Assembly (NCBI GenBank): GCA_002457555.1
Contig: NTJQ01000002.1
Span: 1-64,000, forward strand
Source of the DNA: Marine Group II euryarchaeote MED-G37
GTDB taxonomy: Archaea; Thermoplasmatota; Poseidoniia; Poseidoniales; Thalassarchaeaceae
DNA length: 64,000 nt
Direction of reading: 5' to 3'
Shown: piece by piece, positions 42,957-51,168 of the stretch
Layout: each line of letters starts with the position of its first letter
Position numbering within the stretch: the first letter of the stretch is position 1
Program-made: the position numbers and the translations under genes
Notes under the pieces: generated by a model
Told to the model about the DNA's origin: nothing
Seen by the model: the letters and a program-made list of their open reading frames with translations, nothing else
Database searches by the model: none

Positions 42957-43865
42957 TCATTCGATGACGAATTGAGTCCCTGCGACTCCCGCCACCATCT
43001 TCGGTAAATCAGCCAATGACCCAATGACTGCTCGCTGTCCAGTCCGTCTCACGAAGTCGCAAGCGGCCTTGACTTTCGGCCCCATCGACCCCTCCTCAAA
43101 TTCATATTTCTCAATCTCATCCGGATTAGTGGTATATATTTTCTCAGCAGAATCAGTCCCCCAATTTAGATACACCCCATCAGCATCGGTGGCCATGATT
43201 AGCAAATCAGCCTCCAACTCAAATGCAAGTAGAGAACTCGCTCTATCTTTGTCGATCACGACCTCAACTCCCTCTAGATTCCCTTCGCTGTTGTAAATCG
43301 TTGGGATTCCTCCTCCACCAGCGCAGATGACTATTGTTCCATGTTCCAAGAGCCAATGAATAGGTCTCATTTCGAAAATTCTGTGAGGCTCGGGAGAGGG
43401 CACTACTCTTCGCCAATAATCCCCATCGGGTTTCATTTTCCAACCTTTCTCAGTCTCGAGAAGTTTAGCATCTTCATGTTTGTAAATAGGTCCAATTGGT
43501 TTTGTTGGGTTTTGGAATGCTGGGTCTTCTGGATCAACTTCAACCATTGTAAGAATTGTAGCAAATGGTACTTCGATTGGAAGCAGGTTTCCGAGCTCTT
43601 GCTCAATCATGTAACCAATCATTCCCTCGGTCTGTGCACCAAGCACATCCAATGGGTACGCCTCAACTTCTTCGTATGCGGCAGATTGTAGTGCGAGAAG
43701 TCCAACTTGTGGTCCATTTCCATGGCTAATTACCAACTGATTTCCTTCTGTAATCGGTGCGAGAGCTTTAGCAGCAATTCGAACGTTCTCTCTTTGATTT
43801 TCAGCAGTCATTGGTTGCCCTCGCCTCAGTAGGGCATTACCACCAAGTGCCACAACGATGCGCAT
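42957..43865 (-). CDS. arcC: Carbamate kinase
   Basis: This 302-residue amino-acid-kinase-fold enzyme interconverts carbamoyl phosphate + ADP and carbamate + [64 protein letters not shown] and [34 protein letters not shown] are all carbamate-kinase signatures. No arginine deiminase or ornithine transcarbamylase gene is beside it. It may therefore link to carbamoyl phosphate supply for PyrB or to catabolism elsewhere. It is divergent from the COG3199-like kinase gene, with 53 bases between. Confidence 0.93.
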   Translation of the reverse strand: MRIVVALGGNALLRRGQPMTAENQRENVRIAAKALAPITEGNQLVISHGNGPQVGLLALQSAAYEEVEAYPLDVLGAQTEGMIGYMIEQELGNLLPIEVPFATILTMVEVDPEDPAFQNPTKPIGPIYKHEDAKLLETEKGWKMKPDGDYWRRVVPSPEPHRIFEMRPIHWLLEHGTIVICAGGGGIPTIYNSEGNLEGVEVVIDKDRASSLLAFELEADLLIMATDADGVYLNWGTDSAEKIYTTNPDEIEKYEFEEGSMGPKVKAACDFVRRTGQRAVIGSLADLPKMVAGVAGTQFVIE

Positions 43866-43918
43866 TTCGCTAATTGGTAAGACTGTGGAGATATTAACGC
43901 CTGCCTGCTGCGCGGGGT

Positions 43919-45058
43919 ATGACCCGCATTGGGCTACTTGTCAACCCTGATGCAGGGCTTGGTGGGCGATTGGGTCTGAAGGGCTCAGATGGACAAGCAG
44001 AATACGCCCGTTCACAGGGTGCAGAGGACAGAGCAGGCCCAAGAGTCAAAGATGCTCTAGCACATTTTGCAAGGCTAAGAAAAGATACCTCAGAATTGCA
44101 GTGGGTAACAAGCGAGGGCCGAATGGGTTCAGGTTGGATTGACTCAGAAATTGGTAGTATATCCACTCCCCATCAGTCATCGGGATTAACTTCCGCTGAA
44201 GATACTACAGGTTTGGTTCAGACCTTATTAGATGCGGAAATTGAGTTACTGGTCTATGGTGGCGGTGATGGAACTACTCGAGATATTGTAGCCGCCCTAG
44301 AAAAAATGGGACGTGGTGACTTACCTCTGATTGGAGTTCCTTGTGGAGTAAAGATGCATTCTGGATGTTTTGCTGCTTCACCAAAAGCAGCAGCGGAAGT
44401 ACTCTCCGCTTGGCTAGATGGTGAGTTATTGGTCGCAAATACCGAAGTTCTAGATCTCGATGAGGAAATCTACCGTGAGGGACGTTGGGTTGTAAGAATG
44501 TACGCCGAAGCGATGACTCCAGCAAGCCCTCGATGGATGCAAGGAACCAAGCAACGCGTGGAAGCTTCCGGTGAAGAAGAAATTGTTGAAGGTCTAGCAG
44601 ACCATATTCGTGAAATTCTAATGGTCGACAATCGCCTACTAATCTGGGGTTCAGGTGGAACACTTCGAACAATAGGGGAAATGGTGGGAATGAATCCTAC
44701 CGTTCTTGGCATAGATGCGAGTATTGGTAGTAAGCAAATTGGAACGGATTTGAATGAATCAAATTTACTCAAATTACTTTTTGAACATGATGGTGATGTT
44801 ATGATTTTACTTTCTCCAATGGGTGGACAAGGCTTCCTAATTGGTAGAGGGAATTTACAACTCTCCCCCGAGGTTTTGAGAACTGTAGGGATTGATTCTG
44901 TTCTTGGAATATGCACCCCAGCTAAGCTGCTAACAGTGCGTAGACTACGAATAGAAACTGGCGATTCAGATTTGGATGCGGAATTTGCTGGAAAGCGCTA
45001 CATGAAAGTATTACAGGGATATCGTACAACTAGAGTTTTACCTGTTTCAGTCGACTAA
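43919..45058 (+). CDS. COG3199-type ATP-NAD/diacylglycerol-kinase-fold protein
   Basis: This 379-residue protein starts [25 protein letters not shown], has the nucleotide loop [16 protein letters not shown] (residues 113-126) and [20 protein letters not shown], which mark the family of predicted ATP-NAD kinases distinct from NadK. The C-terminal region holds [21 protein letters not shown]. The substrate (NAD, polyphosphate or another polyol) is unproven. The gene begins 53 bases from the divergent carbamate kinase start. A small membrane ORF follows. Confidence 0.82.
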   Translation: MTRIGLLVNPDAGLGGRLGLKGSDGQAEYARSQGAEDRAGPRVKDALAHFARLRKDTSELQWVTSEGRMGSGWIDSEIGSISTPHQSSGLTSAEDTTGLVQTLLDAEIELLVYGGGDGTTRDIVAALEKMGRGDLPLIGVPCGVKMHSGCFAASPKAAAEVLSAWLDGELLVANTEVLDLDEEIYREGRWVVRMYAEAMTPASPRWMQGTKQRVEASGEEEIVEGLADHIREILMVDNRLLIWGSGGTLRTIGEMVGMNPTVLGIDASIGSKQIGTDLNESNLLKLLFEHDGDVMILLSPMGGQGFLIGRGNLQLSPEVLRTVGIDSVLGICTPAKLLTVRRLRIETGDSDLDAEFAGKRYMKVLQGYRTTRVLPVSVD

Positions 45059-45074
45059 ATCTTTATTCTATGCT

Positions 45075-45212
45075 ATGCAACTCAAGGAGATGGGAATACT
45101 TCGCAAAAATTACGTCATGAGATGGTGGGAGGAATTTATTATCAATTTCATTTTCATGTTAATTACAATCCCTTTGTTATGGGTTGTAGGAAATATTGAT
45201 ATTGTTTGGTAA
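45075..45212 (+). CDS. Candidate 45-residue single-helix membrane protein
   Basis: A short frame from ATG 45075 (or 45090, 45117) to TAA 45212 encodes a basic N terminus (MQLKEMGILRKNYVMRWW) followed by one hydrophobic helix (FIINFIFMLITIPLLWVVG) and a short acidic end. The positive-inside arrangement looks like a genuine small membrane protein. There is no clear ribosome site for 45075, and AAGGAG lies directly against ATG 45090. It occupies most of the otherwise empty gap 45059-45239. Confidence 0.4.
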   Translation: MQLKEMGILRKNYVMRWWEEFIINFIFMLITIPLLWVVGNIDIVW

Positions 45213-45213
45213 A

Positions 45214-45233
45214 TTTTAAAAAAATAAGGAAGG
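45214..45233 (+). promoter_or_regulatory. TATA-like run and ribosome site before the acidic membrane protein gene
   Basis: TTTTAAAAAAATAA (45214-45227) is a TATA-like tract running into GGAAGG (45228-45233), seven bases before ATG 45240. Confidence 0.35.
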
Positions 45234-45239
45234 ATATGA

Positions 45240-45899
45240 ATGAAAGAAGAAATCGATGATTATGATGAACACCCGGAAGATGATGAGCCCGAGCAGGAAG
45301 ATGAGGCGCTATTTGGCAGTGCGAATTTCGAATTTAATTTCGGTGAAGGAAAGGAAGTCCCGACTACGGTTTACATCGTTGCGGGGCTGATTATCATGGG
45401 CGCCTGTGCAGGTCTGTTCACCTATACCGAAGGCTTCGGCGTCACTGATGAATGGAATTCGAAGGATTGGGTAAGGGTTGATGCTAACGTTGATCGAGAT
45501 TCACACTACATTAACCAAATTCGGCATCATACATATGCCTACAATTATACAGTAGATGGAATCGAATATGACGGTGAATGGAAATGTTCTGAGGAGGGTT
45601 CACCTAACTGTATTTATCATTATAATAGCTATACTCACCATGAAGTATCATACAATCCAGACGATCATTCTGAATCAGATTTCCATCCTGGATTCACACG
45701 ACAGATATTCTGGGAATCAGTTCATTGGTTGGGAGTTATTGGTCTTTTTACTCTAATTGGATTATTGCTTTTTAGTACAGGAGTTGGAAAAATGCTAGGT
45801 ATTTCAATGCCTATTCACATGGACGAAGATGATGACGAAGATGATGATAAAGAGCATGACGACCCTGCAGCACCACGTGAATCGGATTTTCTACCTTGA
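45240..45899 (+). CDS. Acidic two-helix membrane protein (DUF3592-like ectodomain)
   Basis: This 219-residue protein has a very acidic N terminus (DDYDEHPEDDEPEQEDE), a helix near 40-60, an external domain (65-155), a second helix near 165-188, and a second acidic tail (MDEDDDEDDDKEHDD). The external domain includes HHTYAYNYTVDGIEYDGEWKC and VSYNPDDHSESDFHPG, which resemble the DUF3592 pattern. Function is unknown. The ribosome site GGAAGG is at 45228-45233. It is the last gene before the palindromic element at 45936-45984. Confidence 0.72.
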   Translation: MKEEIDDYDEHPEDDEPEQEDEALFGSANFEFNFGEGKEVPTTVYIVAGLIIMGACAGLFTYTEGFGVTDEWNSKDWVRVDANVDRDSHYINQIRHHTYAYNYTVDGIEYDGEWKCSEEGSPNCIYHYNSYTHHEVSYNPDDHSESDFHPGFTRQIFWESVHWLGVIGLFTLIGLLLFSTGVGKMLGISMPIHMDEDDDEDDDKEHDDPAAPRESDFLP

Positions 45900-45935
45900 T
45901 TAGAATGACTTATCTGTACGGTTTCCATCACTAAA

Positions 45936-45984
45936 CGCATGGGTACCCCATCCATCCGTATACGAAGCAAAGGGTACCCATGCG
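45936..45984. repeat. 13-base inverted repeat, left element of the 46-48.6 kb segment
   Basis: CGCATGGGTACCC (45936-45948) and GGGTACCCATGCG (45972-45984) are perfect inverted arms with a 23-base spacer. Within it TACGAAGCAAAGGGTACCC (45961-45979) matches 18 of 19 bases of the reverse complement of 48596-48614. It lies between two convergent genes, so it could also serve as a bidirectional terminator. The rest of 45900-46080 shows no gene. Confidence 0.55.
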
Positions 45985-46080
45985 ACCACAGGTAATCGCA
46001 AGGGGGCCCAGTCAATCACCAGTGGTCGTGTGGGTTCCTAGGCTGACCCAACTCATGCGCTCTGAGGGAGGTCACGGCAC

Positions 46081-47016
46081 TCAATGATGCCGATTGGTAG
46101 TCACCGCAACTCCCAGTATCGTCAGGATGGTCAGTGCCGCTCCTAGGGAGGGGAGAGCCTCTGTGACGCTGGCCAGCCCACTTTCCTCTGGATACTCCTG
46201 CAGCGTTATCACCGATGTTGCAAACTCAAACTCTGAGATACCTGTGACTCGCACCGAGAACTCACTTGTCGCCTTCAGCCCCACTGAGTACCAGTATTCC
46301 GTGGTCCCGTTGCTAGTTGAGGTTCCGCCCTCTAGGTAGCTGGTGTCATCAGGAGCCTCCAATATTATTCCGACCCTCTTAGGAGGGCCTCTGGACTCTA
46401 CCTGCACCTTCGTTGGTGACATCAAAGCAACCCAACCTGCGTCATTCAATTCATCCATGAACTCGAGTTCCAGCAAGAATGTGTCCATTGCGTTCCCATC
46501 GTTGTAGACGAGGAAGCTAATTGTCATCTCCTCCCCCATCTCCATTGTGACCAAAGGCGCCTCTGCTTCCACCCTGAGCCTAGCGAACTGGTTGATGATG
46601 GCCAAGACATTCACCTGAGAGTCCGCTTGTGTGGGTGAGGGGAACCCATTGACGGTGTCGACGTAAGCATTGATCTGGACTTGGATCTGTCCCTCTGCCA
46701 TCTCTGCGTTCGCATGTACCTGCACCTGGAATTCCTCCTCCAAACCAGGTCCGAGGCTCACTGAACCAATCCCGCTAATCACTAGTGGTCCTGCTTGGTA
46801 GATAATGTTGATTTCCTCATAGTGAACGCTCGGGTTGCTTACCGTGCAGGTGGTGTATCCTATCCTGGTCGCACCTGGATACACGTCAATTGGTATCGAG
46901 GCAGGTGAGCAGGTCAATTCGACTGCGGGGGTAATCGATTGGGCACTGGTAGATTGCATGCCGCTGGCCATCGAGAGAAGCAGCATTACGAAAATTAGCA
47001 GACCTCTCTTAGTCAT
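46081..47016 (-). CDS. Exported beta-rich protein with C-terminal anchor, G+C-rich gene
   Basis: This 311-residue protein has a signal peptide (MTKRGLLIFVMLLLSMASGM, cut near TSAQS). Three beta-sandwich-like segments follow (AVELTCSPASIPIDVYPGA; ARLRVEAEAPLVTMEMGEEM; FSVRVTGISEFEFATSV), resembling the NEW1/CARDB domains of archaeal surface proteins. The C-terminal hydrophobic stretch LPSLGAALTILTILGVAV with a short basic end is a membrane anchor. The gene uses many more G/C-ending codons than its neighbours: bases 46141-46200 contain 37 G or C by hand count, against 26 at 48721-48780. Direct TACCCATGCGAC repeats bracket it at 45975 and 47120. Function unknown. Confidence 0.75.
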   Translation of the reverse strand: MTKRGLLIFVMLLLSMASGMQSTSAQSITPAVELTCSPASIPIDVYPGATRIGYTTCTVSNPSVHYEEINIIYQAGPLVISGIGSVSLGPGLEEEFQVQVHANAEMAEGQIQVQINAYVDTVNGFPSPTQADSQVNVLAIINQFARLRVEAEAPLVTMEMGEEMTISFLVYNDGNAMDTFLLELEFMDELNDAGWVALMSPTKVQVESRGPPKRVGIILEAPDDTSYLEGGTSTSNGTTEYWYSVGLKATSEFSVRVTGISEFEFATSVITLQEYPEESGLASVTEALPSLGAALTILTILGVAVTTNRHH

Positions 47017-47090
47017 GAGGGTTCGTCTGGCCGTTCTTTGAAGAATCTATGGCCGGCACGATAGAGGTAGCACCAGTCTCCTGCATTCCC

Positions 47091-47129
47091 ACCGAGTGAC
47101 TGCTCGGTAGTGGATTCCCTACCCATGCG
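47091..47129. repeat. Hairpin and TACCCATGCG repeat copy
   Basis: ACCGAG-TGACTG-CTCGGT (47091-47108) is a perfect 6-base hairpin, followed by TACCCATGCG (47120-47129), whose twelve-base form TACCCATGCGAC also occurs at 45975-45986. It lies 30-70 bases before the SAP-domain gene and could be part of its promoter region. Confidence 0.4.
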
Positions 47130-47158
47130 ACTAATACTCAGGAGGGAAACTGGAACAT

Positions 47159-47779
47159 ATGGGCCGGGAAGAAAATCAAGGCGGGGTCGCGCCGGAATTT
47201 CCTGAGGAGGAGATAGTGAGTCAACGTCGGTTATGGGGTATTAACCGAATATTCAATCCGGAAATGCAATCCTTAAGTCGTTTCTCCGATGAAGAGTTAC
47301 AGGACCCTTCGGTCCAGTTGAGGCTATTGCTGGAAACGATAATGGGGACCTCAGCGATAGAGCTGAAGTTACTCTCCCTGGCAGTGATAATGATCTTCTT
47401 GGTCGGCGTGTCTCTAACAGGAATCCCCCTCATTATTTTCGCGATATTATTGGTTATCGCGGTGTTGGTTATACTCGGTGCGACCATGGCAGCTGTCTTT
47501 CTAGTGATAGCGGGGTTGTTTCAATCTCTGTTCTTGGAAGGGAGTAGAGAGGATAGATACAGGGACGTGCTCGAAGGAAAGACGAAGAGGGAGCTTCGCG
47601 ATATTTGTCGTGAGCAGGGGCTGTCGGAATCCGGGAGAAAACACCAGTTGGTCTCTAGGGTGTCTGAAAATTCCGCTTCGCCTTGGGGTGCTTTCATGTA
47701 TCTCAGTTTGTGTGTTCTAGGTGTGCTGGCATATGTGGCGCTTCAGATTCTCTTCTTCGTTCTCATCACTATGAAGTAG
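47159..47779 (+). CDS. Membrane protein with SAP-like DNA-binding motif
   Basis: This 206-residue protein has two or three hydrophobic helices in residues 73-125 and another at 180-203. The intervening cytoplasmic part holds YRDVLEGKTKRELRDICREQGLSESGRKHQLVSRV (about 141-175). That segment fits the SAP motif (a helix-extended loop-helix with LxxxCxxxGLxxxGxKxxLxxRL), which usually binds A/T-rich DNA or scaffold regions. GGAGGG about 10 bases upstream of ATG 47159 is a ribosome site. The gene is richer in G+C than the typical neighbours. A membrane-tethered DNA contact is a plausible but untested idea. Confidence 0.72.
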   Translation: MGREENQGGVAPEFPEEEIVSQRRLWGINRIFNPEMQSLSRFSDEELQDPSVQLRLLLETIMGTSAIELKLLSLAVIMIFLVGVSLTGIPLIIFAILLVIAVLVILGATMAAVFLVIAGLFQSLFLEGSREDRYRDVLEGKTKRELRDICREQGLSESGRKHQLVSRVSENSASPWGAFMYLSLCVLGVLAYVALQILFFVLITMK

Positions 47780-47892
47780 TTGGATGGGTAGCGTTCCGAC
47801 TGGCCCACTGAACACCCTTCAAACAGGTTTTGGAAGTTGTAAGGGTAATCGGATAACCCCATGCAACCTATCCGAATCAATTCGTTGATTGT

Positions 47893-48516
47893 TCAAACCG
47901 AAACTTCTGTCTTCGTCCGCTTCTTAATCTCGATTGTTTCTAAATCGATAGGAATTAACTGTTTCAAACCTGATGTTAGGTTTTGTGCTTCAGCCCAATT
48001 ATTGCAAACTACTGAATAAATTGCCACTCCCCATTTTGGCTCACCATCAAGCATTGCATAAGCTCTATCAGATGGCCCATTGACAATGATTGATACAACT
48101 AAGTAAGTATCAGGAAGATTGGTATTTTCTGAATGATTTATTTGTTCATGTATGGCCAATTCTTTCACTTCATCCCACATTTTTTGTTTCACAAGGAGGC
48201 CACCCAAGTTATGCCATGCAGTCGTTAATTCCAGACGATCTTCATAGATGCGAAGAACACTTGGTCCACGACTGGTGAACAAAAAACCAATTCCACCAAT
48301 TGCAATTAATGAAATGCCAAATATTGCAGGAGGTTCGCTGATAAATAATAGTCCAGGAATGAGGAATCCAAGGGGCACAAGTGTCAGGATTATTCCAGCA
48401 AAACCCAATTTACCTTTTCGTTGTATACAGTCCCCTGTAAATACAAATTTGGAATCATAGAAATCCGATTTTTCGAATTCTCTAAATCTGCTTTCCAAAT
48501 CTCTTGTTTGGGACAT
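47893..48516 (-). CDS. Two-helix membrane protein with PH-like C-terminal domain
   Basis: From ATG 48516 (MSQTRDLESRFREFEKSDF) the product is 207 residues with two adjacent hydrophobic helices (about 40-60 and 66-82). A beta-rich soluble region follows (VLRIYEDRLELTTAWHNLGGLLVKQKMWDEVKEL) that looks like the YcxB/PH-type domains of small membrane proteins. A basic C terminus (EIKKRTKTEVSV) ends it. The frame is open to 48564 but the first 16 residues look non-coding. It has ordinary A+T-rich codon use, unlike the two genes before it. Function unknown. Confidence 0.62.
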   Translation of the reverse strand: MSQTRDLESRFREFEKSDFYDSKFVFTGDCIQRKGKLGFAGIILTLVPLGFLIPGLLFISEPPAIFGISLIAIGGIGFLFTSRGPSVLRIYEDRLELTTAWHNLGGLLVKQKMWDEVKELAIHEQINHSENTNLPDTYLVVSIIVNGPSDRAYAMLDGEPKWGVAIYSVVCNNWAEAQNLTSGLKQLIPIDLETIEIKKRTKTEVSV

Positions 48517-48553
48517 ATTAGAATCCCGTTGGATTTGGTGTATAACTCTTGAC

Positions 48554-48614
48554 CCGATACCCATCCGATACCCATGCGTGAGACGCCTGTTGGAAGGGTA
48601 CCCTTTGATTCGTA
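48554..48614. repeat. Right element of the 46-48.6 kb segment: tandem 11-mers and inverted 19-mer
   Basis: CCGATACCCAT occurs twice in tandem (48554-48564, 48565-48575), overlapping TACCCATGCG (48569-48578). GGGTACCCTTTGATTCGTA (48596-48614) is the reverse complement, with one mismatch, of 45961-45979. It lies in the intergenic space between two divergent genes, so it may instead be a regulator site for both. Confidence 0.55.
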
Positions 48615-48664
48615 CGTTATGATGCCGGGAAAACCTTCATTTTCTAACTCAATACTCAATTATC

Positions 48665-49114
48665 ATGTTAGAAGGCTCTGTCGACCAGTATTCAATCCCT
48701 CAGCAAGAAAACCAAACATCTGCAATTAGCATGATTGTTGGAACTAGTGTTTTGGCACTACTATTGCCCACTGCGGCTATTGCCCTGCTAGAATTGTTAG
48801 ATCAGATTGAATATGGCGAATTTAGGTGGCTCATCTCTTCTATGCTATTCTCAATAACCATAATTTCGATATTGCTGATTTCAGGACTTAGTTTAGTTGG
48901 GTTCTTGAAGTCTGATAATCTAAAAATGGGAGCAGGAATTTATCTAATATCCATCAGTATGCTAAATCTACTCATGAGAATGAGTAATCTAAACTATGAG
49001 AGAGAAATGTGGGGGCAACCATGGTTTGATTTCATGCAAGCACCGTGGTATCACGAAAAATTAGAACTCGCCATTATGGGCATTATAATTGGAGCCCTAA
49101 TCATGAAGAAATGA
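48665..49114 (+). CDS. Small four-helix membrane protein
   Basis: This 149-residue protein has hydrophobic segments near residues 20-42, 56-77, 83-103 and 131-147, with a short charged loop ERWGQPW-like region before the last. It has no recognised family and no ribosome site; a TATA-like stretch lies in the A/T-rich 40 bases before ATG 48665. It converges on the next gene with no gap. A transporter fragment or small envelope protein is possible. Confidence 0.65.
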   Translation: MLEGSVDQYSIPQQENQTSAISMIVGTSVLALLLPTAAIALLELLDQIEYGEFRWLISSMLFSITIISILLISGLSLVGFLKSDNLKMGAGIYLISISMLNLLMRMSNLNYEREMWGQPWFDFMQAPWYHEKLELAIMGIIIGALIMKK

Positions 49115-49381
49115 TTACCCTCTAATTGCTTTGCTAATGGACCACAATCCCAATGCTGCAGCTGCAAACCAAGCAACTTCGAGAATGAAGAATGCCCACT
49201 CATCAATGAGATATGCCCTTACTGCGAGGAGCCCAGACCCTAGCGCCATGAGAATTAGATATGGCCATTCTTTGCTGTTCAAAATATCTCTAGTTTCCAA
49301 GAAAAAAGCGCTTAGAATCAGTATCATTCCAGCATAGGCCACAATTTCGTTATGGGCTAGGTCAACGATTTGTTCCCACAT
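49115..49381 (-). CDS. CBU_0592-like small membrane protein
   Basis: This 88-residue protein has three hydrophobic helices: IVAYAGMILILSAFFLET, WPYLILMALGSGLLAVRAYLI and WAFFILEVAWFAAAALGLWSI. The order of a G/A-rich first helix, short charged loop, LLAVRA and VAWFAAAALGLW corresponds with the CBU_0592-type domain found in many bacteria. Function is unknown. It follows pyrG's stop region on the same strand, about 20 bases upstream of it in transcription order. Confidence 0.68.
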   Translation of the reverse strand: MWEQIVDLAHNEIVAYAGMILILSAFFLETRDILNSKEWPYLILMALGSGLLAVRAYLIDEWAFFILEVAWFAAAALGLWSISKAIRG

Positions 49382-49401
49382 CTAATCGCCTGTTTAAGAA
49401 A

Positions 49402-51048
49402 TCATATTTCTTGTCCAACAGCCGCCTTAAGCAGACCTAGGAAAGGCGGACTTGGTCGGTTTGGTCTGGACTTGAATTCTGGGTGATATTGAGTCCCAAC
49501 GTAATATGGATGATTCTCCAATTCCATAATTTCACACCGCTGGCCAGTCTCATCTTTACCAACATAAACCAGACCTTCGGCTTCTATTCTCTCTATCAAA
49601 TCTGGATTGACTTCGTAGCGATGTCGATGTCGCTCATCAACATGGTCAACACCGCCGTACAAACGCCTAATTTTACAATCATCAACTAGGAATGGGGTCG
49701 GCTTTGTTCCAAGTCTCATAGTTCCACCCATGTGAGTCTTGGAAATTTCTGGCATGAAGATCACTGCTGGATTTGGCGTATTCTCATCAAACTCGGTTGA
49801 GTTTGCATTTTCTAGACCCAAGACATTGCGACAGAACTCGATTGTTGCAATTTGCAGTCCAAGACAAACCCCAAGGTAAGGCACGTTGTTTATGCGAGCA
49901 TAATTCGCTGCAGCGATTTTTCCTTCTACACCGCGATTACCAAATCCACCCGGAACCAGAATTCCGTCCGCTGCTCGAAGTAATCCCCAAGCCTCATCGT
50001 GCTTATCAGTAACATTATGTGGGTCTAGATCGGTAGACTCAATCCAGTCAATTACCAGTTTTCTATCAACAGCAAATGCACTATGCTGTAAGGCCTTGAT
50101 AACAGAGAGATAAGAGTCAGAAAGACCGGTATATTTGCCTACCATTGCGATGTGAACATCTTCTTCTAATCGGTCGACTTTGTCTGCCATCTGTTTCCAA
50201 TCATCAAGCATTGGCAAAGAATCAGGAACCTCAAATCCAAGATGGTTTGAGACCTTATTCAAAACCGATTGTTGGTAAAGTGAAATTGGAATTTGATAGA
50301 GGTTCGAAACATCGTGAGCCGAAACAACAGAGTCTGTTCCAACGTGACAGAATGCCGCCAATTTTGCCCTAGTTTCTTCTTCTAGTGGTATCTCTGAACG
50401 ACAAACAAGTATATCTGGAATTATTCCTAATCCTCGTAATTCCTTCACAGTGTGTTGGGTTGGCTTTGTCTTCTGCTCGCCAACAGGCCCCATCACCGGA
50501 ACAAGACTGACGTGAACGAAGCAAACATTCTCTTGCCCTACTCTAAATTGGAATTGTCTCAGTGCTTCAACGAATGGAGCGCTTTCGATATCTCCAACGG
50601 TTCCTCCTAATTCTATCACACAAGCGTCTGGAGTTTCTCCCGATCCATCTGCACTGACGTGTGCAACACGCTCAATCCAGTCTTGGATTTCATTGGTTAT
50701 GTGAGGTACAACCTGCACAGTCTTTCCGAGATAATCACCTCTGCGTTCCTTCTCAATTACATTTGCATAGACCTTGCCTGTGGTTATATTATTCTCACGA
50801 GTAAGAGCAACATCGAGGAATCTTTCGTAGTTCCCAAGGTCAAGATCTACTTCTCCACCATCATCCAGTACGAAGACTTCTCCGTGTTCGAATGGCGACA
50901 TGGTTCCAGCATCGCTATTTAGATAGGGGTCAATCTTTACCGAAGTGAGCCTCAGTCCAGCGGTTTTCAGTAGAACTCCTATGCTCGACGCTGTGATTCC
51001 TTTGCCTAGTCCAGATAGGACCCCGCCCGTGACTACGACATACTTCAT
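49402..51048 (-). CDS. pyrG: CTP synthase
   Basis: This 548-residue enzyme makes CTP from UTP, ATP and glutamine. [24 protein letters not shown] at the N terminus holds the P-loop of the synthetase domain. [25 protein letters not shown] and [11 protein letters not shown] follow. The glutaminase domain has [24 protein letters not shown] (nucleophile Cys) and [12 protein letters not shown] (His-x-Glu). The frame is open to 51117 but the extra 23 residues are not family-like. With PyrB/PyrI it gives two pyrimidine steps in this window. Confidence 0.96.
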   Translation of the reverse strand: MKYVVVTGGVLSGLGKGITASSIGVLLKTAGLRLTSVKIDPYLNSDAGTMSPFEHGEVFVLDDGGEVDLDLGNYERFLDVALTRENNITTGKVYANVIEKERRGDYLGKTVQVVPHITNEIQDWIERVAHVSADGSGETPDACVIELGGTVGDIESAPFVEALRQFQFRVGQENVCFVHVSLVPVMGPVGEQKTKPTQHTVKELRGLGIIPDILVCRSEIPLEEETRAKLAAFCHVGTDSVVSAHDVSNLYQIPISLYQQSVLNKVSNHLGFEVPDSLPMLDDWKQMADKVDRLEEDVHIAMVGKYTGLSDSYLSVIKALQHSAFAVDRKLVIDWIESTDLDPHNVTDKHDEAWGLLRAADGILVPGGFGNRGVEGKIAAANYARINNVPYLGVCLGLQIATIEFCRNVLGLENANSTEFDENTPNPAVIFMPEISKTHMGGTMRLGTKPTPFLVDDCKIRRLYGGVDHVDERHRHRYEVNPDLIERIEAEGLVYVGKDETGQRCEIMELENHPYYVGTQYHPEFKSRPNRPSPPFLGLLKAAVGQEI

Positions 51049-51168
51049 GCAATCAACGGGATTTGAAGCCGACATGTCTCGCATATCAACATTGGCTCTT
51101 ACATTACAAAATTTCACGCTCTATCGCTCGTCTCGCAAGTCTAAGAGTCGTCTTACTTTCGAAGGGTC

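Noticed and set aside
45936-48614. Integron-like cassette array.
   Set aside because: No integrase gene, and the repeats lack attC structure; the copies are too few and do not lie consistently at gene 3' ends.
45961-48614. Complete transposon.
   Set aside because: Inverted repeats are present but there is no transposase and no target-site duplication is visible next to them.
49115-49381. Possible regulatory leader for pyrG.
   Set aside because: The stretch encodes a coherent three-helix protein and lies downstream of the pyrG stop, not upstream of its start.
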